Shown here: positions 30,256 to 41,100 of the stretch, piece after piece
Layout: every line of letters starts with the position of its first letter
Numbering within the stretch: position 1 is the stretch's first letter
DNA from: Acinetobacter sp. NIPH 298
GTDB taxonomy: Bacteria; Pseudomonadota; Gammaproteobacteria; Pseudomonadales; Moraxellaceae
Reading direction: 5' to 3'
Assembly (NCBI RefSeq): GCF_000369505.1
Contig: NZ_KB850053.1
Span: 1 to 64,000 of the forward strand
DNA length: 64,000 nt
The notes under the pieces: model-generated
The model's input: only the letters and a program-made list of their open reading frames with translations
Told to the model about the DNA's origin: nothing
Databases searched by the model: none
Position numbers and translations under genes: made by a program

Positions 30256-30286
30256 AAAAAAGGCGCTTACGCGCCTTTCTTCTCAA
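30256..30286 (-). terminator. Terminator downstream of tig
   Basis: AAAGGCGC pairs with GCGCCTTT around a 4-base loop (TTAC), with A/T flanks, directly after the tig stop. Confidence 0.85.
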
Positions 30287-30297
30287 CTTTTGAAAGA

Positions 30298-31629
30298 TTA
30301 GCCACGGCGAGCTTGTTGCTCTTTCAATAAGTCTTCATAGCTTACAGCAACTTCATTTACTTTAGCAGCAGCTAAAATATGATCAACTACTTGGTCTTCT
30401 AAAACCACAGCTTCGATTTGAGCACGTTGCTGTTTGTCAGTTTTAAAGTATTCAATAACTTCAGTTGGATCTTCATAAGAAGAAGCCATGTCATCGATAT
30501 AAGCTTCTACACGCGCTTGATCAACTTCAAGTTTCGCATCAGCCATTACTTTGCTAACCAACACACCAAGTTTAACTGATTTTTCAGCTTGTTCTTTGAA
30601 CAACTCATCAGGAAGCATGCTGCTATCAAATGATTGAGCGCCTTGAGCACCAAACTGTTGCGTAAACTGTTGGATCATTTGTTGACGTTGACGGTCAATT
30701 TCTTGAGCAACCATAGAAGCTGGCACTTCGATTTCGTTTGCAGCAACAAGCGCATCAAATGCAGCTTGTTTAATTTGGTTGCGAAGACCGTTACGAACTT
30801 CACGATCCATATTCTTGCGAACATCAGCTTTTAACTTATCTAAGCCTTCTTCTTCAGTTACACCAAAAATCTGTAAGAATTCAGCATCAATTTCAGGAAG
30901 CTTTGGTTTTTCAACTTGCTTCACTGTGATTTTGAATTGAGCAGCTTTACCAGCCAAGTTTTCAGCTTGGTAATCTTCTGGGAAAGTAACATCAATCACT
31001 TTCTCTTCGCCTGCTTTCATGCCAACGATACCATCTTCGAAACCTGGGATCATACGACCTGAACCAAGTACCAGCTTAAAGTCTTCAGCCGTACCGCCTT
31101 CGAACTTCTCGCCATCAACAGTACCTTCAAAGTCGAAAGTCACTTGCATGTCTTTCTTCGCCATACCTTTGGTTACAGCCCAAGTTTGACGTTGTTTTTG
31201 CAAGTTTTCGATCATTGTATCAACGTCTTTATCGTTGATTTCAGATGATTTACGTTCAACTTCCAAGTCAGCAAAAGCTTTTACTTCTACTTCTGGATAA
31301 ACTTCAACAGTTGCTTCATAAACTAAAGCATCGTCTTTGTTTTCAACTTTTTCAATGTTCGGCATACCGACAGCATTGATTTTTTCTTGTTGAATCGCTT
31401 CAAACACGGTATCACGAATGATGTCATTCACAACTTCTTGATAAATGCCCGCACCATATTCACGGCGTACTACATTTAAAGGCACTTTACCTGGACGGAA
31501 GCCGTTGATCTTCACAGTTTTGGCAGTGCGCTGTAAGCGAGCTTCAAACTGCTCGTTAACACGGCTCGTCGGTACAGAAACATTTAAACGACGGGCAACG
31601 CCCGAAACCGCTTCAGTCGTTACTTGCAT
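30298..31629 (-). CDS. tig: Trigger factor chaperone/prolyl isomerase
   Basis: A 443-residue ribosome-associated chaperone. The N-terminal ribosome-binding segment has the signature GFRPGKVP (about residues 44-51). An FKBP-type peptidyl-prolyl isomerase domain follows (about 150-245), and the long helical C-terminal domain. GAGGAAG precedes the ATG at 31629. It heads the tig-clpP-clpX cluster. Confidence 0.96.
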   Translation of the reverse strand: MQVTTEAVSGVARRLNVSVPTSRVNEQFEARLQRTAKTVKINGFRPGKVPLNVVRREYGAGIYQEVVNDIIRDTVFEAIQQEKINAVGMPNIEKVENKDDALVYEATVEVYPEVEVKAFADLEVERKSSEINDKDVDTMIENLQKQRQTWAVTKGMAKKDMQVTFDFEGTVDGEKFEGGTAEDFKLVLGSGRMIPGFEDGIVGMKAGEEKVIDVTFPEDYQAENLAGKAAQFKITVKQVEKPKLPEIDAEFLQIFGVTEEEGLDKLKADVRKNMDREVRNGLRNQIKQAAFDALVAANEIEVPASMVAQEIDRQRQQMIQQFTQQFGAQGAQSFDSSMLPDELFKEQAEKSVKLGVLVSKVMADAKLEVDQARVEAYIDDMASSYEDPTEVIEYFKTDKQQRAQIEAVVLEDQVVDHILAAAKVNEVAVSYEDLLKEQQARRG

Positions 31630-31676
31630 GGCTTCCTCGATATATAGTTAGTAATAACAATTTTTTAAAGTGCCAC

Positions 31677-31704
31677 ATTATATGACAACTTTTCAGATAT
31701 ACAA
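31677..31704 (-). promoter_or_regulatory. Candidate tig promoter
   Basis: On the minus strand a TTGTAT -35 box (31699-31704), a 16-base spacer and a TATAAT -10 box (31677-31682). The start site would be about 40 bases before the ATG. Confidence 0.6.
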
Positions 31705-31808
31705 AATTAGATGATGAAAAAGTCACTTACTTTCATTTTTTTCTTTAATTAACGCCAATTTAACAGCTTTCTTAAATAAAACTTAAAACAATGTTTCTTT
31801 TTGTTGTT

Positions 31809-31834
31809 AATGATAAGTTTTATCATTATCATTA
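31809..31834. promoter_or_regulatory. Fur box upstream of a TonB-dependent receptor
   Basis: GATAAGTTTTATCATTATC (31812-31830) matches 15 of 19 positions of the classic Fur box, and the flanking bases extend the AT-rich repeat. It lies 65 bases before the receptor start, where ferric Fur would block transcription under iron-replete conditions. Confidence 0.75.
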
Positions 31835-31894
31835 CAGCATTTTTAATATTTATCATTCGCGTGATTTGTGTTTTTATTTAGGGATATTTCAGTT

Positions 31895-34225
31895 ATGGCA
31901 AGTTTCAACCCTCACCCTCTCTCCGCTGCGTTACTCGCTCTTGCATCTAGCGCTACATATGCCAACAATGAACCAGCAACGCATCAGTTATCAACAATCG
32001 TGGTTTCCGCAGCAGGTTATGAGCAAGATATTAAAAATGCGCCGGCATCGATTTCAGTAATTACCAAAGAACAATTAGAAAAAAAACCATATACCACGCT
32101 ATTAGATGCTGTACGTGATCTTGAGGGTATCGATGTTGGGGAAACTCGAGATAAAACAGGACAAGGAACAATTTCTATCAGAGGTATGGGTGCAGATTAC
32201 ACCTTAATTTTAGTCAATGGACGTAAGCAAAATAACCACGGTGACATTTATCCAAATAGCTTTGGAGGAAACCAATTCAATCATATTCCCCCATTAGATG
32301 CGATTGAACGTATTGAGGTCATCCGTGGTCCTGCATCTACACTTTATGGCGCAGATGCCATGGGCGGGGTGATTAACATTATCACCAAAAAAGTCACCGA
32401 TGTTTGGACAGGATCAGCAAGTATTGGCCGTACCCATCAAAGTAATGATGACTTCGGTAACGATACCACCGCAGACTTTAATATTATGGGACCCATCATC
32501 AAAGATGTTCTTGGATTATCGATTCGGGGCAGTATTTATGAACGTGATGCATCTACCCCTGAATTTACCTCAATCACAGATCCAGCAGGAAATACCCATT
32601 ATCGTTCGCTCAGTTTTGGTGGTGGGGGGAAAACTGTAGATAACACCAATCATGCACTCGGTTTAAGCTTGAGCTGGAAACCAACAGATAATCAAAGCTT
32701 AGTATTCGATTACGATGCCTCTCGTCAAAAATATGACAATAATCCAGTAAAAGCACCTGACGGTACAACACAATTCCCTTTGGGGACTGTCGATAGTATT
32801 GAGACTATTTGGCGCACTCAAAAAGTCAATGGTGTGACAGTTGCTGCTCCACGTGCAGGATATATAAATGAACAAAAATTTGATCGTGATGCCTTTGCTT
32901 TGACCCATGAGGGAGACTGGAGTTGGGCAAAAAGTTTTGTCTCATTAGGTTATGTTGAAACCAATAACCAAGGTCGTACTCTGCCATTTACGGTTGCTGA
33001 GCGTAAACAACTATTGGAAATGATCAACGGCACTGGCAGCTATGAAGGTCTAACACTTGATGAGCGTAAAGCAATTGCTGAATCCACCTTCTTGCCACGT
33101 AAAAAACGAAGCTTAGAAAGTAATCAATGGACGCTAGATGCAAAACTCGATATTCCATTTGAATTGGCAGGTGCTCACACAACTGTCCTTGGTACACAAA
33201 TTTCTCGTGGCGAATTAATCGACGGGATCTTTGGAATGGAAAATGGTACGACCGACGGCAAACAAAAAAATAATATGTGGTCACTCTTTGTTGAAGACAC
33301 TTGGAACATTTTTGCTCCTTTCGCTTTAACGACTGGTATTCGTTATGATAATCACGAAGTATTTGGCGATCAGTTTAGCCCGCGCATTTATGGTGTTTAT
33401 ACCTTTAATGATCAGTGGACTGTAAAAGGTGGAGTAAGTACTGGTTATAAACCACCTAAAACAACTCAGCTTTATAACGGTGTGGTTATGTTTGGCGCTC
33501 AAGGAACATCACCACAATTTGGTAACCCCGATTTGAAACCAGAAACCAGCGTGAGTTCTGAGTTGGCTGCATACTGGCAACACCGATCAGGTCACAGCTT
33601 TAATGCCACCATCTTTCATAATAAATTTGAAGATAAAATCGCATCACAGCCATGTGGAGCAAATACGACCGTAACCTGCTCTGGTACAGGAGAATATGCG
33701 GAACTGGGTTACAGTAACAGTAGCAAAACAGTCAATATTGATGAGGTTGTCATTCAAGGTGCTGAACTGGCGGCACGCTGGCAGTTAGTTGAAAATATTG
33801 CGGCTTTACGCGCCAACTATACCTACACGGACAGCGAGCAAAAAAGTGGGGCAGAAAAAGGACAACCTTTAGGTAATAGTGCAAAACACATGGCAAATAT
33901 TGCGGCTGACTTCAATATCACGGATAAATTATCGACCTATGTTGCTTATGAAACGCATTCAAAACGTTTCCGCAATGTGGATACAAATGGTAATGAGCTT
34001 TACTATAAGCAATATGGTGTATTGAATTTAGGCGCAAGTTATAAAATCAATGAAATATTTACCATCAATGGTCGTGTAAATAACCTATTGGATGAAGACT
34101 TTACATCTTATTCCACAACCTTTGCAGATAATGGTGATGGTACTTATACACCAACATATCAGGATCATTACAATAATAAGGATAAAGCACGCAACTTTTG
34201 GTTAAGTATCAACGCGCGCTTCTAA
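31895..34225 (+). CDS. TonB-dependent siderophore receptor (FepA/CirA/IrgA-like)
   Basis: A 776-residue outer-membrane receptor. It has a signal peptide ending near TYAN, a TonB-box-like stretch (STIVVSAAG), a plug domain to about residue 165 (ITKEQLEKKPYTTLLDAVRDLEG, VEVIRGPASTLYGADAMGGV in pieces) and a 22-strand barrel ending in the aromatic LSINARF. Similarity is greatest to receptors for ferric enterobactin and its breakdown products; the real ligand is unproven. The ATG at 31895 has AGGGA upstream and follows a Fur box. Confidence 0.85.
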   Translation: MASFNPHPLSAALLALASSATYANNEPATHQLSTIVVSAAGYEQDIKNAPASISVITKEQLEKKPYTTLLDAVRDLEGIDVGETRDKTGQGTISIRGMGADYTLILVNGRKQNNHGDIYPNSFGGNQFNHIPPLDAIERIEVIRGPASTLYGADAMGGVINIITKKVTDVWTGSASIGRTHQSNDDFGNDTTADFNIMGPIIKDVLGLSIRGSIYERDASTPEFTSITDPAGNTHYRSLSFGGGGKTVDNTNHALGLSLSWKPTDNQSLVFDYDASRQKYDNNPVKAPDGTTQFPLGTVDSIETIWRTQKVNGVTVAAPRAGYINEQKFDRDAFALTHEGDWSWAKSFVSLGYVETNNQGRTLPFTVAERKQLLEMINGTGSYEGLTLDERKAIAESTFLPRKKRSLESNQWTLDAKLDIPFELAGAHTTVLGTQISRGELIDGIFGMENGTTDGKQKNNMWSLFVEDTWNIFAPFALTTGIRYDNHEVFGDQFSPRIYGVYTFNDQWTVKGGVSTGYKPPKTTQLYNGVVMFGAQGTSPQFGNPDLKPETSVSSELAAYWQHRSGHSFNATIFHNKFEDKIASQPCGANTTVTCSGTGEYAELGYSNSSKTVNIDEVVIQGAELAARWQLVENIAALRANYTYTDSEQKSGAEKGQPLGNSAKHMANIAADFNITDKLSTYVAYETHSKRFRNVDTNGNELYYKQYGVLNLGASYKINEIFTINGRVNNLLDEDFTSYSTTFADNGDGTYTPTYQDHYNNKDKARNFWLSINARF

Positions 34226-34235
34226 CAGACCTCAT

Positions 34236-34271
34236 CTTTTGGGACTCTATCTAAGAGTAGAGTTCCAAAAG
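34236..34271 (+). terminator. Strong stem-loop after the TonB-dependent receptor
   Basis: CTTTTGGGACTCTA pairs with TAGAGTTCCAAAAG (14 bp, one G-U) around an 8-base loop. It begins 10 bases after the receptor stop. No T-run follows, so it may protect the mRNA 3' end or be a weak terminator rather than a classic one. Confidence 0.65.
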
Positions 34272-34357
34272 TCTTAATTACTAAACTTGGTGATCGTTTA
34301 CCTCAAGCACTTAAAGATCGTCAAAATGAATTATTAAATGCTGTTAAATCTGCTTAA
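34268..34357 (+). pseudogene. Possible C-terminal gene remnant
   Basis: About 30 codons ending in TAA read VLITKLGDRLPQALKDRQ...NAVKSA, a charged, amphipathic sequence that looks like the real C-terminus of a cytoplasmic protein, directly followed by a good terminator (34373-34401). No start codon or body precedes it; upstream is the receptor's stem-loop. I infer that a gene once ended here and that its body was lost. I do not recognise the parent protein. Confidence 0.35.
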
Positions 34358-34372
34358 TGATTAAATGACATA

Positions 34373-34401
34373 AAAAGGTCGCTGAGGCGACCTTTTTTGT
34401 T
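34373..34401 (+). terminator. Rho-independent terminator
   Basis: AAAGGTCGC-TGAG-GCGACCTTTTTT is a clean terminator for plus-strand transcripts and sits just after the putative gene remnant. Confidence 0.85.
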
Positions 34402-34425
34402 GTCTGATGATTTGGCTTTTAATAT

Positions 34426-34458
34426 AAAAAACCTATTCCATAAGAAGAATAGGTTTTA
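34426..34458 (-). terminator. Terminator of the cdi operon
   Basis: Read on the minus strand AAAACCTATTCT...GGAATAGGTTTTTTATA forms a stem of about 10 bp followed by a T-run. It lies about 175 bases after the immunity gene, and the intervening AT-rich stretch (34459-34633) shows nothing else. Confidence 0.7.
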
Positions 34459-34633
34459 AGAAATGGCAACTACCAATATTAATTATTTTTTAGACAATAC
34501 TTTAAAACACCTGAAATAAAATGTACTTTTCGAGGTAACTAAAGTATCCTCATTTCAAATTACTAGCAATAATAATTTTTATTCTCTTCGGATTTATTCT
34601 TACATTAAAATATTTACTCCAACAGGAAATAAA

Positions 34634-35122
34634 TCAAAATGTTCTAGTAAACCATTTTTTTAGCGTCTCTTCTGAGAGTTCACCATTATCATAAATTTCT
34701 CTAAATACATATAAAGCAATACTGAAGTCTTGATTAACATATTGAGCCTCCCATTCATCATCATACGGTGAAAATACAAAAACTTCTGTAGGCTCTTCAG
34801 CAGAGTTATTTAAAAGGCTAAAATATGCCCCCTGCGGATACCTTTCACACTCATCAATTGAACATGCCAACAAATAACCATATCTCGGATCACAAACAAA
34901 ACTATACCTATCATAAATGATAAATTCTGTAATCTCCCTAAACTCCACATATAATCCATCATTATGTACTGGCTGTACCTTTTCGACTATAAACTCACCA
35001 CCATTCTTATAGATACTCTCAAGCCATTCAACAATAGTTCTCCATTCCGTCTCAAGATAATTAATTTTATAACTGTTAGCAACAGGCTTTCGCACCACAT
35101 AACTCAGCTGATAAAGAAACAT
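34634..35122 (-). CDS. cdiI: Predicted CDI immunity protein (CdiI)
   Basis: A 162-residue acidic cytoplasmic protein that starts 17 bases after the CdiA stop, with AAGGAAAG before its ATG. Position, size and acidity are those of a CdiI, which binds and blocks its cognate toxin domain. The C-terminal part (FSIALYVFREIYDNGELSEE in pieces, then LKKWF) recalls the Imm1 family that accompanies deaminase toxins, but this likeness is weak. It has no signal peptide. DNA here is AT-richer than the core genes, as usual for swapped CDI cassettes. Confidence 0.75.
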   Translation of the reverse strand: MFLYQLSYVVRKPVANSYKINYLETEWRTIVEWLESIYKNGGEFIVEKVQPVHNDGLYVEFREITEFIIYDRYSFVCDPRYGYLLACSIDECERYPQGAYFSLLNNSAEEPTEVFVFSPYDDEWEAQYVNQDFSIALYVFREIYDNGELSEETLKKWFTRTF

Positions 35123-35139
35123 TTTCTTTCCTTAATAAC

Positions 35140-38100
35140 TTATCGACCATAAAAAGGGGTTTGGGAAATTTTTGTCTTTATAATAGGCTTTTCGTTCACT
35201 GTTATAATAACCTTCTGATATGTTGTTGCGATACCTCTATCTGTATCATAAATAGTCAATTGTTTCAGACCTGATCTTTCATACATTGGCTGCATTACTT
35301 CTACACAATAACTACATACCTCTTTCCCTCTAACAAGGATTTCCATATTTTCCCCTTTAGTTAAACCTGCTTCATATGCTCGTTGAATTAATGCTACTTC
35401 AGCATGAGCATTTTTCATTGTTAAATTTGGATTATTAGGATTTACTTTACTTCCCGCAGCAAGAGTAGGAGTATCTATTCTATTTGCTTCAGGTCGAGCC
35501 GTTTGATTCGTGTCAAACATATACTTACCACCAATCTTAGTCTCAGCAGTTACAGTTATTGGTGATTTTGCTCCTGATAAGGTTTTACCAATTCTAATAT
35601 CTACTTTTTGCTGTTCAGAAAGATAGTTTGCTAACTCTCTAGGATCCTGATAGCGCGTTGTCGGTTTATAATCCTGATTTAATACTGTTTTAGAATATAA
35701 AACTTTTAAGTCTTCTGCTTCTTTAAGCATCTGATTTCGAGTAGCAGCGGTAATACCTACAGCACCAGGCCCATAAATTGCACCTTCTGCAAATAAACCA
35801 TCTATTGCTAATCTAAGGTTAACATTACAAGCAGCGGGATTAGATAAACAAGCTCTAACTACTACCCCCCCTGCAGCACCACCACCAACTGCAGCTATAG
35901 CACCAAATAATAGTACTGTATCGCGTAACTGTTTATCCTGATAATTTTGCCATTTTGTATTACATGCAGCATCAATTGAACCTCCACAATTTAGATCCAC
36001 GAATGACAATATTTTTGAGGCTGACGCGACATATTGATCATTCTCATCATATTTAAATTGATCTAATGCATATGAACCTCGATAATTCGTTAACTTTTGA
36101 GTAAAAGTAATATTACCCAGAGGTTGGTTCATTAATTCAGTCAACCCACTTTGTCTTTGAGTTGCATGCGTTATTTTACATTCAATAGTTGTGCACTTGG
36201 CATAGGCATCATCATTAATCCCCCAAATGCTTTTATTTACCTCATAGTATGTCCCTTTAGAATCATACCCACCAAAATATTTGGCATCGACATCTTTTAA
36301 ACATGATGAGTTATTTTTACAATCCGAGATTGCTTTTCTTAAGTTTTTAACTTGTTGTGCTGTTAAATAATTGTTTGTAACAGCATTTTCAGCAGATGAT
36401 GCTGCAATATTTACATCATATCCAGAATAAGCGGCTACGACTCCTGAAACTAATTTAGTAGTACCCACCACTTTTTTTCTAAAAGCATCTTTCTCTTCTT
36501 GAGTTGCCGTACTGCTCGGTTTATCAAAGAATCCTGCTACAACCTCTGCAACACTAGCACCTATTGCACCTGCTTCACATTCCTTTTGTACCGCAGCTGC
36601 AACACAACCAGCCGCTGCATGGGCAATTTTATGTAATGCATACTCCCATGCACTTGGATCAATTTTATCTAAATGAGTACCAATCTTTGTTGCCATCTCA
36701 GCTTGTAAAGCATTTGTCACCCCAGCCAGCAATGCTTTCTCAAGACTATCTGATAAACTCTCACCTTGTAAGGTACTGCTGATTAAGTTCGAACCAACAC
36801 CTTGGACAAAATTATTTGCAATTTTTTCTGCCGTTGGAAAACCATTTAAATCAATTTTAAGGCTTGTACTTAAACCTTCCACTAGCCCAGCTGTTACCAC
36901 TGTAATTGCCAAACTTTTTACTGAATCTTTACTTCCTAGCTCTTTAAATGTTGCTGATAGATTACCACCATTATTGATTAAGCTAATAGAGGCTTGTGTC
37001 GTCAAACTTAGTAACGCAGCATTAGTTACTGTTCCACCAGTTGATAGTATTGCCCCTACACCTGCTCCACCTGTCGCTGCTGCAATTGCAATAGCAAGAA
37101 TCGCTGCCCCCGCTGCAGTTAAGCCCTGAGAATTATAATCCCAACTCTCTTGTGCCAGCTTAACCGCTTCCCAATTGACATCTTTACGGTTAACCAAATC
37201 TTTTAGGTAAGCATTACCAGGTTGATTCGCAAGTTTTAAAACTTCTGCTCGGACATCATTATCTTTACCTGATACAACAGCTACCTGTACGGTCAAACCG
37301 CCTTTGGCTTCAAATTTCGGTGCAACAGGTCCATTAAAACTTGGAAGTTTTGCTGTTTCCGTAATCGAACCTTTATCTTGCATCGACTGCCAAACAACTG
37401 AGTTACTTTGTTTATTTAGGGTTTTTGTAACAGTAGTAGATGCTCCTTCTAATGTAATCGTCCCACCAGCTTTGAAATGAGCATCTTGATAGTTAAACTC
37501 AGACCCTTGTATTAAAGTGTCAAATTCCGATCTAGTGTTAATATAATCAGCTGTTGCTTTAAGCGGTAATTGTTTTACCATTTCATGTGTCGCCACACTT
37601 TTTGAATCATTATACTTAATGCCAAGTAAAGACGATCTTGTTTTTTTTGTCGTTTCTTTTTTCTTATGTTCATCTACCGCATATAAATAGATATTTTTCG
37701 CATCAACATTAATATCCCCAACTGCATGTAACTGGGTAGAATACAGCTTGGTATCTCCTTTACTCAGAATCTTAATATCACCACCTATCAAAGTGGTGGG
37801 AATAGCCTCCGCAATCTGAGATACTGAGGTTGTTGTGATTTTTTTCTTCTTGCCGTACCATGACCGCTTGGTTGTTGTATTTGTACTACGATCATATCCT
37901 TGATCCACCCCAACTGTTAAATTTATTCCGGCCCCGCTCTCTAATAATAAATTATTTCTTCCCATCAAGCCTAAAATATCCGCACCTTGTATCTCAATAT
38001 TTGCATCTGCTGTTTGGCCAGTCGAACGAATTTTTACAGCATGTCTACCTGAAACGGTCGAACCCTGAAAATATTCTCGTTGTGTATAATTAGAATCTGT

Positions 38101-41100
38101 GTCTTTTCCAATTTCATAACCATCATTCACACCATCTATTAGAATAGATGCAGCCACTTGATTTGCACTTTCTCTTGCCGTTACTGTCTTGTTAAGTACT
38201 CCATTTGCTTCAAGATTGACCGCACTAAGTGTACCAAATGCTTTAATATCAGCATTCCTAGCCAAAATACCATTACTCGATGTAATATTAATATTTCCAA
38301 AACCCGATATTAATTCGCTACCAACATGTTCATAGCCATTAAATTGTTTAGCTTTATTTGTTGCTGACTCGGCTTGTTTAATTTCTTGTAAAATGGCTTC
38401 ACGATCAGCGTTTAATGAAGCAGTCCCCAATAAAATATTCATTATTTCATCAATTGATTCTTGCTTATAACCTCGCATTGAAAATATTACTTGCAATGTA
38501 GCAGAACCCATTAAGGCGTTTCCTGCTATATAAAATCTCAAATCTTCTAAAGATTTATCAATATTTCCAAGTTGTAACTTTAATTGCTGTGCTCTATTAG
38601 CACCTGTGACTGAGTACGTGTTTTTCAAGGCATCTATAATCACATCACCTGAAGTAGCAACAATATTGATATCCTTATCCGCTTTAAGCTTAGATGCGTC
38701 CAGCCTAACAGTTGTCCCTTGTAAAGTTATTCGACCATTATCTGTGTTGAGCTTGACTACTTGCTCACTGCCATTACCTTTGGTTCCACCAGTCCCTTTT
38801 AGGGTTAGCGTACCTTTTTTGGAAATTAAATCTATATCACCTACAGCTGAAAGCTTATGTTTCGATGGATCAATTGTAAGATTATTACCCGTTTGAATAC
38901 TTAAGTCACCATTGAGCAGGTTAAGTTTCGCATCATTTTTTAATAAATCACTTCCAGTAGCCTTATAATTCATCCCTCCGTTATCAAGTATAAAACCGCC
39001 TGCCTCCATTAAAACAGCACCACCAATTATATTGGTATTTTGTAATACTTGATTGCCTGTAGCTGTTACAGAAGTGACCCCTTTTGATGTTAGATTTGTG
39101 ATTTTATTTGGAATCCATTTCGTTCCTGGTGTGTACTCTGCATTAATATAAACGGTACGCCCCGAACTCACCGCCAAATGCTGATCTGAAGTGACGTTTA
39201 CACCTTGTAAAGTGAGTAAGTCTTTTGCATGGAGCTCAGTGTTGCCTTTTGAGGTCAATACACTATCTTTAATGGTCGTCATTCCAACCTTATTACTGCT
39301 TGTAAGGTTGTCTAAAGTAGAACTCAGATGCGTATTTTTAATCTGAATATCAGATTTATTATTATTTAAAGAAATTTCCTGAGCGGTAAGCACAGAATTT
39401 ATATTACGCTCTCTTCCTGTATCGCCTGTAATATAAATATCAGTATTACCTTCTAAAGAAATTCCATTTTGGCTTGAAACTTCAATTTTTCCTTGGCTTG
39501 CTGTCAACTTACCTGCATTTAATGAAATTTTCCCATCTTCTACGGTACTTATGGTAATACCTTTACTCACAGCTAAACTCGTTTGTATGGTCTTAGTCTC
39601 GTCTTTATCTGCCCATGGCGTATCTATGGTCTCTTGAATTGAGTTTAGGTTGATATCTTTACTCGCTATCAGAGACATCTTTCCTGATGAACTAACTAAC
39701 AAACTATTCGCAGTAATACTGCCATTTAAGGCATTAATGTTTATATCGCCTGTATTTGCCCAGAGTCGACTTCCTTGATCAAGTAGGATATTGCCACCAT
39801 TACTCACAATATCAACACCATTCGCCCCAGAACCCGTCATATAAATATTTTTAGTGGTAATATTTTTCCCAGAAAGTTTTAGCCCGCCACCTCCTGATAA
39901 CTTAGAGTTTTGATCCTTACCTTCTAATCTCAACTGATTGCCTGCACCTAACTGAATTTTTCCTGCGGTATATGGGAATTCTTGATTTGCAGTGGTAAAA
40001 CTTAAATTATTGCCTGCATAGGCATTAATACTGTTCACTTGAGCTTGGCTACTATTTGCTTTCTTAATAAAATCGATATTGTTTAGGGTGATGTCTTTGT
40101 CTGCATAAATTGCAAGCTCTTTTGCTGCGCTGACACTTCCACCTTGAACCGTGATTTTATTTAACGCCGTTTCTTTTGAGCTGGACTGTAATTGGATATT
40201 GCCTGTTGAAGCATGTAATTTGGTATCTGTAAGATTGAGATGATTATTCGCACTGACAGTCAAATCTTTAGCCGCAACCAATCCTGCTTTGTTTGAAGTA
40301 AAGTCTTTTTGGGCTTGAATATGAGCGGAGCCTCGATTACTTCTAAGTTCTGAGTTTGCAGCTAAATTGATATTTGTCGCATCGATATAGAGGTCGCCTG
40401 TTGCTCCCATATTTCTAATCTTGGCTGAATCAGCCACATTGACATTGCCTTTCGCACTGACGATCAAAGGTGAAGATGCAACACCTTCATAATTCAAAGT
40501 CACTTCTTTGGCTTTGATATTGATATCATTACCAGAATCTAAACTTAATAAACCAAAGCTGCTAATCGTCCCTGCCGAGTTAATATCAGCGGCTGTCCCC
40601 GTGCCGGTGGTCGAAACACTGACCAAACCTTGAGTTTTACTGGTTGAGCTGATGGCTCCTGTATGCTCAATTTTTCCTGCACTGGTAACGACAAGGTTGT
40701 TTACCGCTTGCAGTGTGCCCGCATTATTAACCCCTAGCCCTTTTTCTGTGCCCACAAGATAGATGTTATTGGCATACATACCACCCAAAGCTTTGACATC
40801 AATGGCAACCGTTGGTGCTGCCGCAGTTGAGGTTTTATTCTGAATTTGTGTGAGATCTGCACTAATGGTATTGGCACCTGTCACCACCTGAATGTCTTGT
40901 TCAGCATGAAGTTGTGCATTGAGTTCTAAAGCTCTGGTATAGATATCAAGATAGCTGGCATTGTTATTTGCCCCACCCAAGCCGAGCTGTGAGCCTGTAT
41001 TTGCAGAAATACTGATCTTACCTTGGTCGATCACAAATTGTTTGATCGAACCATCCGCATTGAACTGTGGTTTACCAGTCGTTAATGTCGCTCTGTTGGC

